DNA from: Myxococcaceae bacterium
GTDB taxonomy: Bacteria; Myxococcota; Myxococcia; Myxococcales; Myxococcaceae
Reading direction: 5' to 3'
Assembly (NCBI GenBank): GCA_019686135.1
Contig: JADGHL010000020.1
Span: forward strand, 1 to 54,442
DNA: 54,442 nt
A program made the position numbers and the translations under genes. Below, one piece after another: positions 1 through 6,606 of this stretch; positions within the stretch are counted from its first letter, which is position 1; every line of letters begins with the position of its first letter. The notes below the pieces were generated by a model that saw only the letters and a program-made list of their open reading frames with translations, was not told the origin of the DNA and did no database searches.

Positions 1-19
1 TGCATCGTGAGTCAGTGAG

Positions 20-480
20 TGGAGTCGTGGTGAGTCGACGAGTCGAGCCGTCGTGAGTCGACGAGTCGAGCCGTCGTGAGTCGGCGCATCGGGGCGTCGT
101 GAGTCGGTGCATTGGGTCGTCGTGAGTCGGCGCATCGGGTCGTCGTGAGTCGGCGCATCGAGTCGTCGTGAGTCGGCGCATCGGGTCGTCGTGAGTCGGC
201 GCATCGGGTCGTCGTGAGTCGGCGAATCGCTCGTCGCGGGTCGGCGCATCGGGTCGTCGTGAGTCGGGGAAGCGGGCCGTCGTGGGTCGGCGAAGCGGGC
301 CGTCGTGGGTCGGCGAAGCGGGCCGTCGTGGGTCGGCGAAGCGGGCCGTCGTGGGTCGGCGAAGCGGGCCGTCGTGGGGTAGGGGAAGCGGGCCCTCGTG
401 GGTCGGCGCATCGGGTCGTCGTGGGTCGGTGAAGCGAGGCTGTCGTGAATCGGTGAAGCGAGCCGTAGCGAGTCGGTGAG
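20..480. repeat. 23-bp degenerate tandem repeat array
   Basis: About twenty head-to-tail copies with a 23-nt period, for example CGTGAGT recurring at 121, 144, 167 and 190. The left half has units ending in GGCGCATCGGGT. The right half (about 260-400) has a second variant with GTGGGTCGGCGAAGCGGGC. The period is not a multiple of three, so reading it as protein would change frame every unit; it is most likely non-coding. There are no unique spacers, so it is not a CRISPR array. It is upstream of the lipoprotein at 697. Bases 481-696 hold no gene that can be supported. Confidence 0.85.
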
Positions 481-696
481 GCGAGCCCGTCACGAGTCCG
501 CGGGCGTTTGTCGGGGAGATGCGGGCGCGCGGGCTGAGAGTCAGCGCGCACGAGCTCAGGGTCGACGGCGACGGGTGATGCTTCACCCACCGGGAGCCGT
601 GGACCCGGGCGGCGCTCGAGCCAAGTGCCCGGAATCAGCGCGCGAACGCGTCGGCCTCCCCGTTGCACAAACACGCGGCAACGAGGGAGACCAGCA

Positions 697-1359
697 ATGA
701 CGAAGACCTTGATCACCGCTGCTGCGACCGTGCTGATGCTCGCGTGCGGAGGAATGCCAGACGATGCCGGGGCGGTGGACGGGGCCATTATCGGCCAGGC
801 GGCACCTGCTTCGGGTTCCGCGGCCGCCAGCGACGCAAGCTCGGGCGAAGAGCTGAAGTCGAAGAAGAGCGACTCCACGCGGGACACGACGCAGACGCAG
901 CTGAAGGTGAAGAAGAAGCCGGTCGCGGGGCAGGGTGGCACCGGCAGCAGCGGGCCCGATCCGGGCACCGCTACGACGTACGCGACACGCACCACCGACG
1001 TCGTCGAGCCGGGCATCGCGCCGACGTGGAAGACGAGCTTCGCGATCGCGGAGACCTGGAGCGTGGAGATCGCCACGGACGTTCCGGCGTCGAGCGCCGG
1101 CCACCACGTGCTGGACGTCTACGTGTACTCGCCGAGCGGCGCGACCTACGAAGCTTTCACCGTGCGCTTCGCCGCGGGCGCGCCGGCGGGTGCGGACGAG
1201 ATCGAGGCCGAAGACCTCGGTACGGGCTATCGCGTCTGGGTGTCGCTGCCGGTGATCGGGACCTTCATCGACAGCTATCACCTGGCGGGTGGTTGGAAGG
1301 CGGACAGTTGGATCGACGGCGCCGGCCCGAGGAGTTCCGCGGAGTTCCAGCTTCAGTAG
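697..1359 (+). CDS. Putative lipoprotein with C-terminal beta-type domain (paralogue of 1808-2320)
   Basis: Predicted lipoprotein of 220 residues. The ATG at 697 is chosen because GAGGGAGA lies just upstream and because it gives a clean signal: MTKTLITAAATVLMLAC, a lipobox ending at Cys17. A low-complexity Ser/Ala/Lys linker (about 25-90) precedes a globular C-terminal part. That part contains VLDVYVYSPSGATYE and ends in IDSYHLAGGW followed by a short strand, which matches the end of the lipoprotein at 1808-2320. Function is unknown. It heads the PqqD/peptide/HprK locus, but 158 bp and an inverted repeat separate it from the next gene, so it may be a separate transcript. Confidence 0.75.
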   Translation: MTKTLITAAATVLMLACGGMPDDAGAVDGAIIGQAAPASGSAAASDASSGEELKSKKSDSTRDTTQTQLKVKKKPVAGQGGTGSSGPDPGTATTYATRTTDVVEPGIAPTWKTSFAIAETWSVEIATDVPASSAGHHVLDVYVYSPSGATYEAFTVRFAAGAPAGADEIEAEDLGTGYRVWVSLPVIGTFIDSYHLAGGWKADSWIDGAGPRSSAEFQLQ

Positions 1360-1360
1360 C

Positions 1361-1395
1361 CCGGGTCAGACGGGACAAAGGCTGCGCTGACCCGG
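1361..1395 (+). terminator. Inverted repeat after the first lipoprotein, possible attenuator
   Basis: CCGGGTCAG (1361-1369) is perfectly complementary to CTGACCCGG (1387-1395) across a 17-nt loop, beginning two bases after the stop codon. There is no T tract, so if it ends transcripts it would do so with Rho or only partly. It could instead be a protein-binding palindrome in front of the pqqD-like gene. Confidence 0.35.
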
Positions 1396-1517
1396 CTAAG
1401 GTAGGAGAAACACTCAGATTTTGAACTGAAATCGTGCTCGCTTGAGTGGTGCCCGACGCGGTTCTCCGTTACTCTGGAGCCCGTGCGGGCACACTGCTTT
1501 TTTCTGCCGAGGATCGC

Positions 1518-1811
1518 ATGAGGTTCTCGGCACGGACGATCCCCAAACGGGTCGAAGGGACGGACGGCAGCCCGCTGGGCGCCGAGTTCGTAGTGCTCGA
1601 TGCGCCGGGACGCATCGTGCGTGGCCTCAATCCGACCGGCGCGCGCATCTTCAATCTCTGTGACGGGCGCAACTCCGCCGAGCAGATTGCCCGGACGATC
1701 GCCGCGGAGTTCGATGCCGATCTGACCACCGTTCTTCCCGACGTCCTCGGATTCCTCGAGGCGCTCGGAGCCCGCGGGTTGATCGTCCCGCGCGCGGAGG
1801 GCGTCCCATGA
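1518..1811 (+). CDS. PqqD-like peptide chaperone (RiPP recognition element fold)
   Basis: A 97-residue protein that fits the PqqD family throughout: an N-terminal stretch, then VVLDAPGRIVRGLNPTGARI, CDGRNSAEQIARTIAAEF, and a C-terminal helix ending EALGARGLIV. In characterised systems PqqD-type domains bind the leader of a ribosomally made peptide and deliver it to a modifying enzyme. The ATG at 1518 is preferred over an upstream GTG at 1446 because the family begins here and CGAGGA lies 6-7 nt upstream. Its stop overlaps the next start (ATGA), so it is translated together with the lipoprotein at 1808. A peptide and an HprK-like kinase lie 3 kb downstream on the same strand. No PQQ synthesis gene is present, so a role in PQQ is unlikely. 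Confidence 0.8.
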   Translation: MRFSARTIPKRVEGTDGSPLGAEFVVLDAPGRIVRGLNPTGARIFNLCDGRNSAEQIARTIAAEFDADLTTVLPDVLGFLEALGARGLIVPRAEGVP

Positions 1812-2320
1812 GCATGCTTCTGAGAACTCTCGCCGTGGCGGCGTTCGCGCTGGTCGCGTGCGATGCGTACCGGCCCCCTGCGCTGCCCACGAGCAACGTC
1901 GAGACGGCGCCGCCCGATCCGCTCCCCGACGTGGAAACCCCTGCGCCGATCTCGCCGGAGGTCCAGCCGGTTCCGCCCGCGCCGGTGCAGACGCAGCTGA
2001 CCGTGACCGGCGACGTCTCGGTGGATCCGCCGGACGCGCCGACGTTGCACGAGGCGAACGCGATCACGCTGCGCTATGGCCTGGTCGGGGCACGGGGCAC
2101 GCACCAGCTGCGCCTCGAGCTGAAGACGCCGGCGGGGGCGGCCTACCAGGTGTTCGAGCGGGAGATCGACGCGGAGCCGAACACGGAGGCGGTCGCGGAG
2201 TTCGAGCTGCCGGTCGCGGGCACCGTGATCGACACGTACAACCTCGCGGGCGTGTGGACCGCGCACCTCTTCTTCGATGGGCGCGAGCTGACCACGCGCA
2301 CCTTCGAGCTTCAGCCGTAG
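1808..2320 (+). CDS. Putative lipoprotein, paralogue of 697-1359
   Basis: 170 residues starting MSMLLRTLAVAAFALVAC, a lipoprotein signal with lipobox LVAC (Cys18). A Pro-rich linker (about 20-60) leads into a predicted beta-sandwich-like domain. The C-terminus, GTVIDTYNLAGVW then a strand and FELQP, closely parallels GTFIDSYHLAGGW and FQLQ in the lipoprotein at 697, so the two are probably duplicates. The start overlaps the PqqD stop by 4 nt, and the propeller gene follows after 11 nt; these three form one tight operon. Likely anchored in the outer or inner membrane facing the periplasm. No known function; a partner or carrier of the secreted propeller protein is an inference from linkage only. 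Confidence 0.78.
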   Translation: MSMLLRTLAVAAFALVACDAYRPPALPTSNVETAPPDPLPDVETPAPISPEVQPVPPAPVQTQLTVTGDVSVDPPDAPTLHEANAITLRYGLVGARGTHQLRLELKTPAGAAYQVFEREIDAEPNTEAVAEFELPVAGTVIDTYNLAGVWTAHLFFDGRELTTRTFELQP

Positions 2321-2331
2321 GAGCCACTCGA

Positions 2332-4497
2332 ATGCGCGCGCACTTTCATCGGGCGGTGATCGTCGCCTTCGCCTGCGCCGCCGGCAGCGCGTGGGCGGAT
2401 CACACCATCAACGTGGATGGTTCGAACTCGGACTGGTCCGGTATCAGCACCTGCATCCCGGAGCCGTCCAGCGACGGCCAGGGCGGCGTCGACCTCGATC
2501 GCACGTGCGTGACCAACGACAACGCCTCGGGCGATCAAGGGAAGCTGTACATGCTGTTCGAGGCGACGAAGAACTTCCCTAACCAGAACCTGTACATCGG
2601 CTTCGCCATCGATCTGGACAACGACGGCATGATCACCTCGGGCCACGACGAGGTCTACGCCGTCTACTACCAGAACAAGAACAGCCCGGTGCTCCAAGTG
2701 TTTGACGCGCAGACCTACACCTACAAGAGGCAGTACACCTCGAAGTCGAGCTGCGGCGGGACGTCCACCTCCGACGGCTGGTCCGAGAAGAAGAGCGGGC
2801 AGGTCGCCGAGTTCGGGATCAGCTACGGCTGCCTCCGGTTCAACGCGAGTGGCTCGGGGCGGCAGTACGGCTCGGACATCGGTCCGTTCATGATGGGCGT
2901 CTACCCGAACTTCGATCTCACCGACGAGGTCTACTACGACGGCACGGCGGACGTGCTGGTGACCTCGGCGACGCCGGCGATCTACCCCGCGTTGACCGCG
3001 CGGTCCGGTCAGGTCCGGCTGTTCTGGACGAATCCGGTCGACCACGCGGGCACGTTGATCGTCCGGAGCGAGGTGCCGTTCACCACGTTCGACTTCGTTC
3101 CCTCGAACGGAACGGCCTACACGCAGGGCGACACGATCCAGCGCCTGGATTTGTCCCACTGGCCGTGGACCGTCCGCGAGTTCAAGATCGTCTTCGCTGA
3201 ACACCAGGGACAGAGCACGTCGTTCACCGATACGACCGTCACCGACGGCACGCGCTACTACTACAAGGTGTTCAACCACCGCGCCGGCTACATCTACGCG
3301 TCCGGGGACACGCCCGTCCCAGGCGGGTTGTTCGCCGAACCCCGGTCGTCGACGAGCGGCGGGCCGCTGTGGTGCTACTCGTCGAGCTTCACGTCGCTGC
3401 AGCAGCCGCTCGTGGAGGCGGGAGCGGGCGTGTTCACGTCGGGCAACGGTGGCGTGCTGCTGGGGCTGCGGACCGCGCCGGGACAGGCAAACGACGGGGA
3501 CGAGCTCTTCCGGCCGACCTCGCTGGGCGGGGCGATCCAGGCGCGCTTCCCGATCGTTCCGCTGCATGGCCGGAGCGGGAAGTACATCCTCACCGGCACG
3601 CAGAACGGGACCGTGGCCGCGGTGAACACCGCCACCGGCGTTCCGCTGTGGAAGGTGCCCGGGTCGACCTTCGGCGGGAACCAGGTGCTCTCGTACGTGT
3701 CCGCGCAGCTGTACGACTACACGAACCCCAACATCCCCGCGGGCGCGGCGTTCCGCGCGGCGAACCCCGGGCGCGATCTGATCTTCGTGCCCACACGGGT
3801 CTCCGGCACGTCGAACACGTACAAGGTCGTGGCGCTCTCGGGCGTGGACGGATCCGTCGTGTGGCAGAGCGGGAACATGTCGCCGATCTTGGGCGGCATC
3901 ACGGTCGACTACCCGACCAACCGCCTCTATGTGCCGACCGCCACGAACTCCTCTGGGTCGCTGAAGATCCTTTCGTCGCTCACCGGCGCGCAGGTCGGCA
4001 CGCTCAGTGTGGGATCGGTGAAGTATGGCGTCGTGAAGGCGAACGACGGGACGCCGTCCGGAGAGCTCGTGGTGGTCAACGACAGCGGCACCGCATACGG
4101 CTTCAATCTCGGATGGACGACCAGCCCGCCGGCGCCATCGTGGTCGGGGTCGATCGGCGGCGCGCCCGTGAGCTTCCCGCTGCCTGTCCCGAGCGGGTTC
4201 CTGGTGGCGACCAGCAGCGCGGTGAAGCGCTTTGCGATCTCGGGCACCAAGGCGACGCAGGTGTGGTCGAGGTCCGTGACCAACTCGTCCGGCCCCTGGC
4301 TGCACTACCAGAACGAATACGTCTGGGTGGGCAGCTCGGACCTGAAGGTCCACGGGATCACCTACGCGAGCGGCACGGACAACAAGACGGTGACCGCCCC
4401 GGGTAGCCGCCCCGGAATGCCGAACATCGACACCACGACCAACCGGCTGGTGGTGGGGCTCGAGGATGGCCGGGTGTGCGCTTTCGCGCTCCCCTGA
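2332..4497 (+). CDS. Secreted protein with PQQ/WD40-type beta-propeller
   Basis: 721 residues. The ATG at 2332 gives a Sec signal peptide (MRAHFHRAVIVAFACAAGSA, cleavage near WA-D). Residues about 25-210 look like a carbohydrate-binding or DOMON-like beta domain with many Asp/Asn residues (DLDNDGM). About 220-330 resembles a fibronectin-type module. From about 390 onward PQQ-type repeats are visible, such as GTVAAVNTATGVPLWKV and YKVVALSGVDGSVVWQS, which form a propeller blade each. Cysteines are few. It follows the second lipoprotein by 11 nt. Propellers of this kind bind proteins or ligands; they need not hold PQQ. Its place between the PqqD-like gene and the peptide gene suggests an extracellular partner, but that is inference. 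Confidence 0.75.
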   Translation: MRAHFHRAVIVAFACAAGSAWADHTINVDGSNSDWSGISTCIPEPSSDGQGGVDLDRTCVTNDNASGDQGKLYMLFEATKNFPNQNLYIGFAIDLDNDGMITSGHDEVYAVYYQNKNSPVLQVFDAQTYTYKRQYTSKSSCGGTSTSDGWSEKKSGQVAEFGISYGCLRFNASGSGRQYGSDIGPFMMGVYPNFDLTDEVYYDGTADVLVTSATPAIYPALTARSGQVRLFWTNPVDHAGTLIVRSEVPFTTFDFVPSNGTAYTQGDTIQRLDLSHWPWTVREFKIVFAEHQGQSTSFTDTTVTDGTRYYYKVFNHRAGYIYASGDTPVPGGLFAEPRSSTSGGPLWCYSSSFTSLQQPLVEAGAGVFTSGNGGVLLGLRTAPGQANDGDELFRPTSLGGAIQARFPIVPLHGRSGKYILTGTQNGTVAAVNTATGVPLWKVPGSTFGGNQVLSYVSAQLYDYTNPNIPAGAAFRAANPGRDLIFVPTRVSGTSNTYKVVALSGVDGSVVWQSGNMSPILGGITVDYPTNRLYVPTATNSSGSLKILSSLTGAQVGTLSVGSVKYGVVKANDGTPSGELVVVNDSGTAYGFNLGWTTSPPAPSWSGSIGGAPVSFPLPVPSGFLVATSSAVKRFAISGTKATQVWSRSVTNSSGPWLHYQNEYVWVGSSDLKVHGITYASGTDNKTVTAPGSRPGMPNIDTTTNRLVVGLEDGRVCAFALP

Positions 4498-4572
4498 GGA
4501 CCGGCCGACAAATCGACGGAAGAAAAGAAGTCGCAGACAATGGCCGGCGCGACCTTCGGAAGCTGAGGACCC

Positions 4573-4773
4573 TTGAAGCAGCAACGCGACGAACGACCGG
4601 GACCGGGCCAACAGCGGAGCGCGCAACCCAGCTGCGCGCCGAAGCAGCCGTATTGCAAGCCGGCGATCCTCTGGGAGCAGGAGTTCGTGGCGCTCGCACA
4701 GATCTCCAACCCGTGCACGGAACCCGGGTCCGGACCGAACTGCTTCGGGCCGGCTTTCTCCGGGCCGGAGTAG
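4573..4773 (+). CDS. Short Cys/Pro-rich peptide, candidate RiPP-like precursor
   Basis: 66 residues, TTG start at 4573. An in-frame TGA at 4564-4566 rules out a longer form, and CTGAGGA sits just upstream, although its spacing of 3-4 nt is short. The N-terminal 20 residues are polar and charged (MKQQRDERPG...). The rest has four cysteines (21, 28, 48, 57) and motifs QPYCKPAILWEQEF, SNPC and PNCFGPAFSGPE. The K-P-Y-x-KP-x-hydrophobic-x-E-x-F plus late CxxxxGxxxxC layout is like small peptides I recall from PqqD/HprK neighbourhoods. Its TAG stop overlaps the GTG of the kinase gene (TAGTG), a strong coupling sign that it is translated. It could be a modified product, a signal, or a phosphorylated substrate of the kinase. 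Ser63 near the C-terminus is a possible acceptor. Confidence 0.6.
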   Translation: MKQQRDERPGPGQQRSAQPSCAPKQPYCKPAILWEQEFVALAQISNPCTEPGSGPNCFGPAFSGPE

Positions 4774-5546
4774 TGATCCGTCACCTCCGGATCGCCGGGG
4801 TCGGTTTCGCCGTCGAATACGCCCGGGAGGAAATCTGGCCGACGATCGCCCGCGGGCTGGACGGGTTTGAGTCCGCCGCCGAGGCGAACGACATCAGGAT
4901 TCAAGTCAGCGTCGATCTCAGCCTCCACCGTTTCGAGGGCGCGCGGGCGCTCCCGGTCCGAACCGCGGACGGCCTTCGCGGAGAGGATTACGAGCTGTGC
5001 GCCGTAGGCGCCGGCTTCCGGCTCATCCAGTCCGCGGATCCGTTCCCGCTTTCTGCGGCGCTCAAGGCGCTGCTTGCGAGCGAGCTTCTGCGCCGGGGTG
5101 CCGTGCTGGTGCATGGGGTCGGCGTCGCCCGGGCTGATCGCGCCGCGCTGTTCAGCGGCCCATCTGGAGCCGGGAAGTCGACGCTCGGCTGCCACGCGCG
5201 GGCCGGCGGGCTCAGCCTGTTGGCCGACGAACTGGTGGTACTGAGGCGAGGCGAAGACGGCGCCTTCGAGGTGGAGGGAACGCCGTGGAACGTCGGCGCG
5301 CCGCGGAAGGCGACGCTGGCGGCGATCGGCGTGCTCGCGCACGCGATACGGCACCGGGTGGAGGAGGTCCCGCCCACCGAGGTCCTGCGCGTTTTGACCA
5401 CCAACATCCTTTTGCCCGCCGAAGCGGCGACGACACGCCACCAGGCGTTCGAGATCGCGCGCGCCGCGCTGGCCACGACGCGCACGGTCCGCCTCCACTT
5501 CGCGCCCGACCCGAGCGTGGTGGAGACGCTGGATCCACTGCTCTGA
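4773..5546 (+). CDS. HprK-like P-loop kinase coupled to the peptide gene
   Basis: 257 residues. Domain of the HPr serine kinase C-terminal type: hydrophobic lead-in ELLRRGAVLVHGVGVA, then Walker A FSGPSGAGKST (about 131-139), then LSLLADELVVL, which is the family's acidic metal-binding strand. It lacks the N-terminal domain of true HprK/P, and no ptsH gene is nearby, so it is unlikely to phosphorylate HPr. Short HprK-like kinases of this type occur in peptide clusters; the lasso-peptide kinase ThcoK phosphorylates a C-terminal serine of its precursor. The GTG start at 4773 shares a base with the stop of the 66-residue peptide gene, which argues that the peptide is its substrate. Last gene of the locus; it converges on miaA. 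Confidence 0.75.
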   Translation: MIRHLRIAGVGFAVEYAREEIWPTIARGLDGFESAAEANDIRIQVSVDLSLHRFEGARALPVRTADGLRGEDYELCAVGAGFRLIQSADPFPLSAALKALLASELLRRGAVLVHGVGVARADRAALFSGPSGAGKSTLGCHARAGGLSLLADELVVLRRGEDGAFEVEGTPWNVGAPRKATLAAIGVLAHAIRHRVEEVPPTEVLRVLTTNILLPAEAATTRHQAFEIARAALATTRTVRLHFAPDPSVVETLDPLL

Positions 5547-5685
5547 AATTCAGCGGCGATCCGCCGCCGCCGCACGACGATGCGCCTCTGCGCTTGTCGA
5601 AGCCACCCACGTCTCATGGCCGTTCAGGCCGCCAAGAAGGCGGATGTGCGCGTGCCGTCGAGGCGCAGCAGCGCCTGCAGGTCAC

Positions 5686-6597
5686 TCATCGCCCGGAGAG
5701 TGCGGCCAGCTCCGAAGCCCAATACGGCGGCTGCAGAAACCGCGCGCCCGGCTCGCGGCGGAACCACGTGAGCTGACGTTTCGCGTACCGCCGCGTCTCG
5801 CGCGCCGCCCGGGCGATGGCTTCTTCGAAGGTGAGGGTGCCGTCGAGGTGCTGCAGCGCCTGTAGGTAGCCGACGCTCTTCATGGGCGCTGCGTCGCGTA
5901 GGCCGGCCGACAGGTGCCGGCGGACCTCGTCCAGAAGCCCGCCGCGGAACATCGCTTCGGTGCGGGCGTCGATCCGGCGGTACAGCTCCTCGCGCGGAGG
6001 ATCGAGGACCACGAGATCGAACCGGTAGCGATCCTCGGCGAACCGGTGCTCGCGCCGGAACTCGGACGCGGTGGTCCCGGTGAGCTCGTAGATCTCCAGC
6101 GCGCGGACGATCCGCACCAGATCCGTGGGCTGGACCTTCGCCGCGGTCTCCGGGTCGATCGCTGCCAGACGGGCGTGCAGCGCCTGCCGGCCGATCCGCT
6201 CCGCCTCCGCCTCCAGCGAGCGGCGGAGCTCCGGGGCCGCGGGCGGCGCAGGGACGACCCCGTGCAGAAGGATGCGCAGGTACAGCCCCGTCCCGCCGGC
6301 GACCACGACCCGCTTCCCGCGCGCGGCGATCTGCGCGATCGCCTCGTCCGCCAGCGCCTGGAACCGCGCGGCGGAGAAGGTCTCGGTGGGGTCGGCCACA
6401 TCGAGCAGGTGATGCGGAACGAGCGCGCGATCGGCGGCGGTGGGCTTGGCGGTCCCGATGTCGAAGCCGCGGTAGACCTGCTGCGAGTCCGCGCTGACGA
6501 TCTCCGCGCCCAACTGCTGCGCCACTTCGATCGCAAGGGCGGTCTTTCCCGACGCGGTCGGGCCGGCGATCACGAGGAGGGCAGGGCGCTCGGACAC
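5686..6597 (-). CDS. miaA: tRNA dimethylallyltransferase
   Basis: 303 residues, the usual length for MiaA. Adds a dimethylallyl group to N6 of A37 in tRNAs that read codons starting with U, which helps codon reading. P-loop GPTASGKT near the N-terminus, then IVSADSQQVYRGFDIGTAKP and VPHHLLD, the standard MiaA motifs that bind the prenyl donor and tRNA. Later VVAGGTGLY and the C-terminal RRYAKRQLTWFR are also typical. GTG start. It lies 9 bp after the end of the FAD/receiver gene and is probably co-transcribed with it. Confidence 0.96.
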   Translation of the reverse strand: MSERPALLVIAGPTASGKTALAIEVAQQLGAEIVSADSQQVYRGFDIGTAKPTAADRALVPHHLLDVADPTETFSAARFQALADEAIAQIAARGKRVVVAGGTGLYLRILLHGVVPAPPAAPELRRSLEAEAERIGRQALHARLAAIDPETAAKVQPTDLVRIVRALEIYELTGTTASEFRREHRFAEDRYRFDLVVLDPPREELYRRIDARTEAMFRGGLLDEVRRHLSAGLRDAAPMKSVGYLQALQHLDGTLTFEEAIARAARETRRYAKRQLTWFRREPGARFLQPPYWASELAALSGR

Positions 6598-6606
6598 GGC
6601 GCGCTT

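Noticed and set aside
20-480. CRISPR array
   Set aside because: The 23-bp units are contiguous with no spacers, and no cas gene is present.
4773-5546. Bifunctional HPr kinase/phosphorylase
   Set aside because: The N-terminal domain is absent, and no HPr or PTS gene is linked.
5553-5567. Terminator between the HprK-like gene and miaA
   Set aside because: A GCGGC/GCCGC stem of 5 bp, without a T tract on either strand; too weak in this GC-rich DNA.
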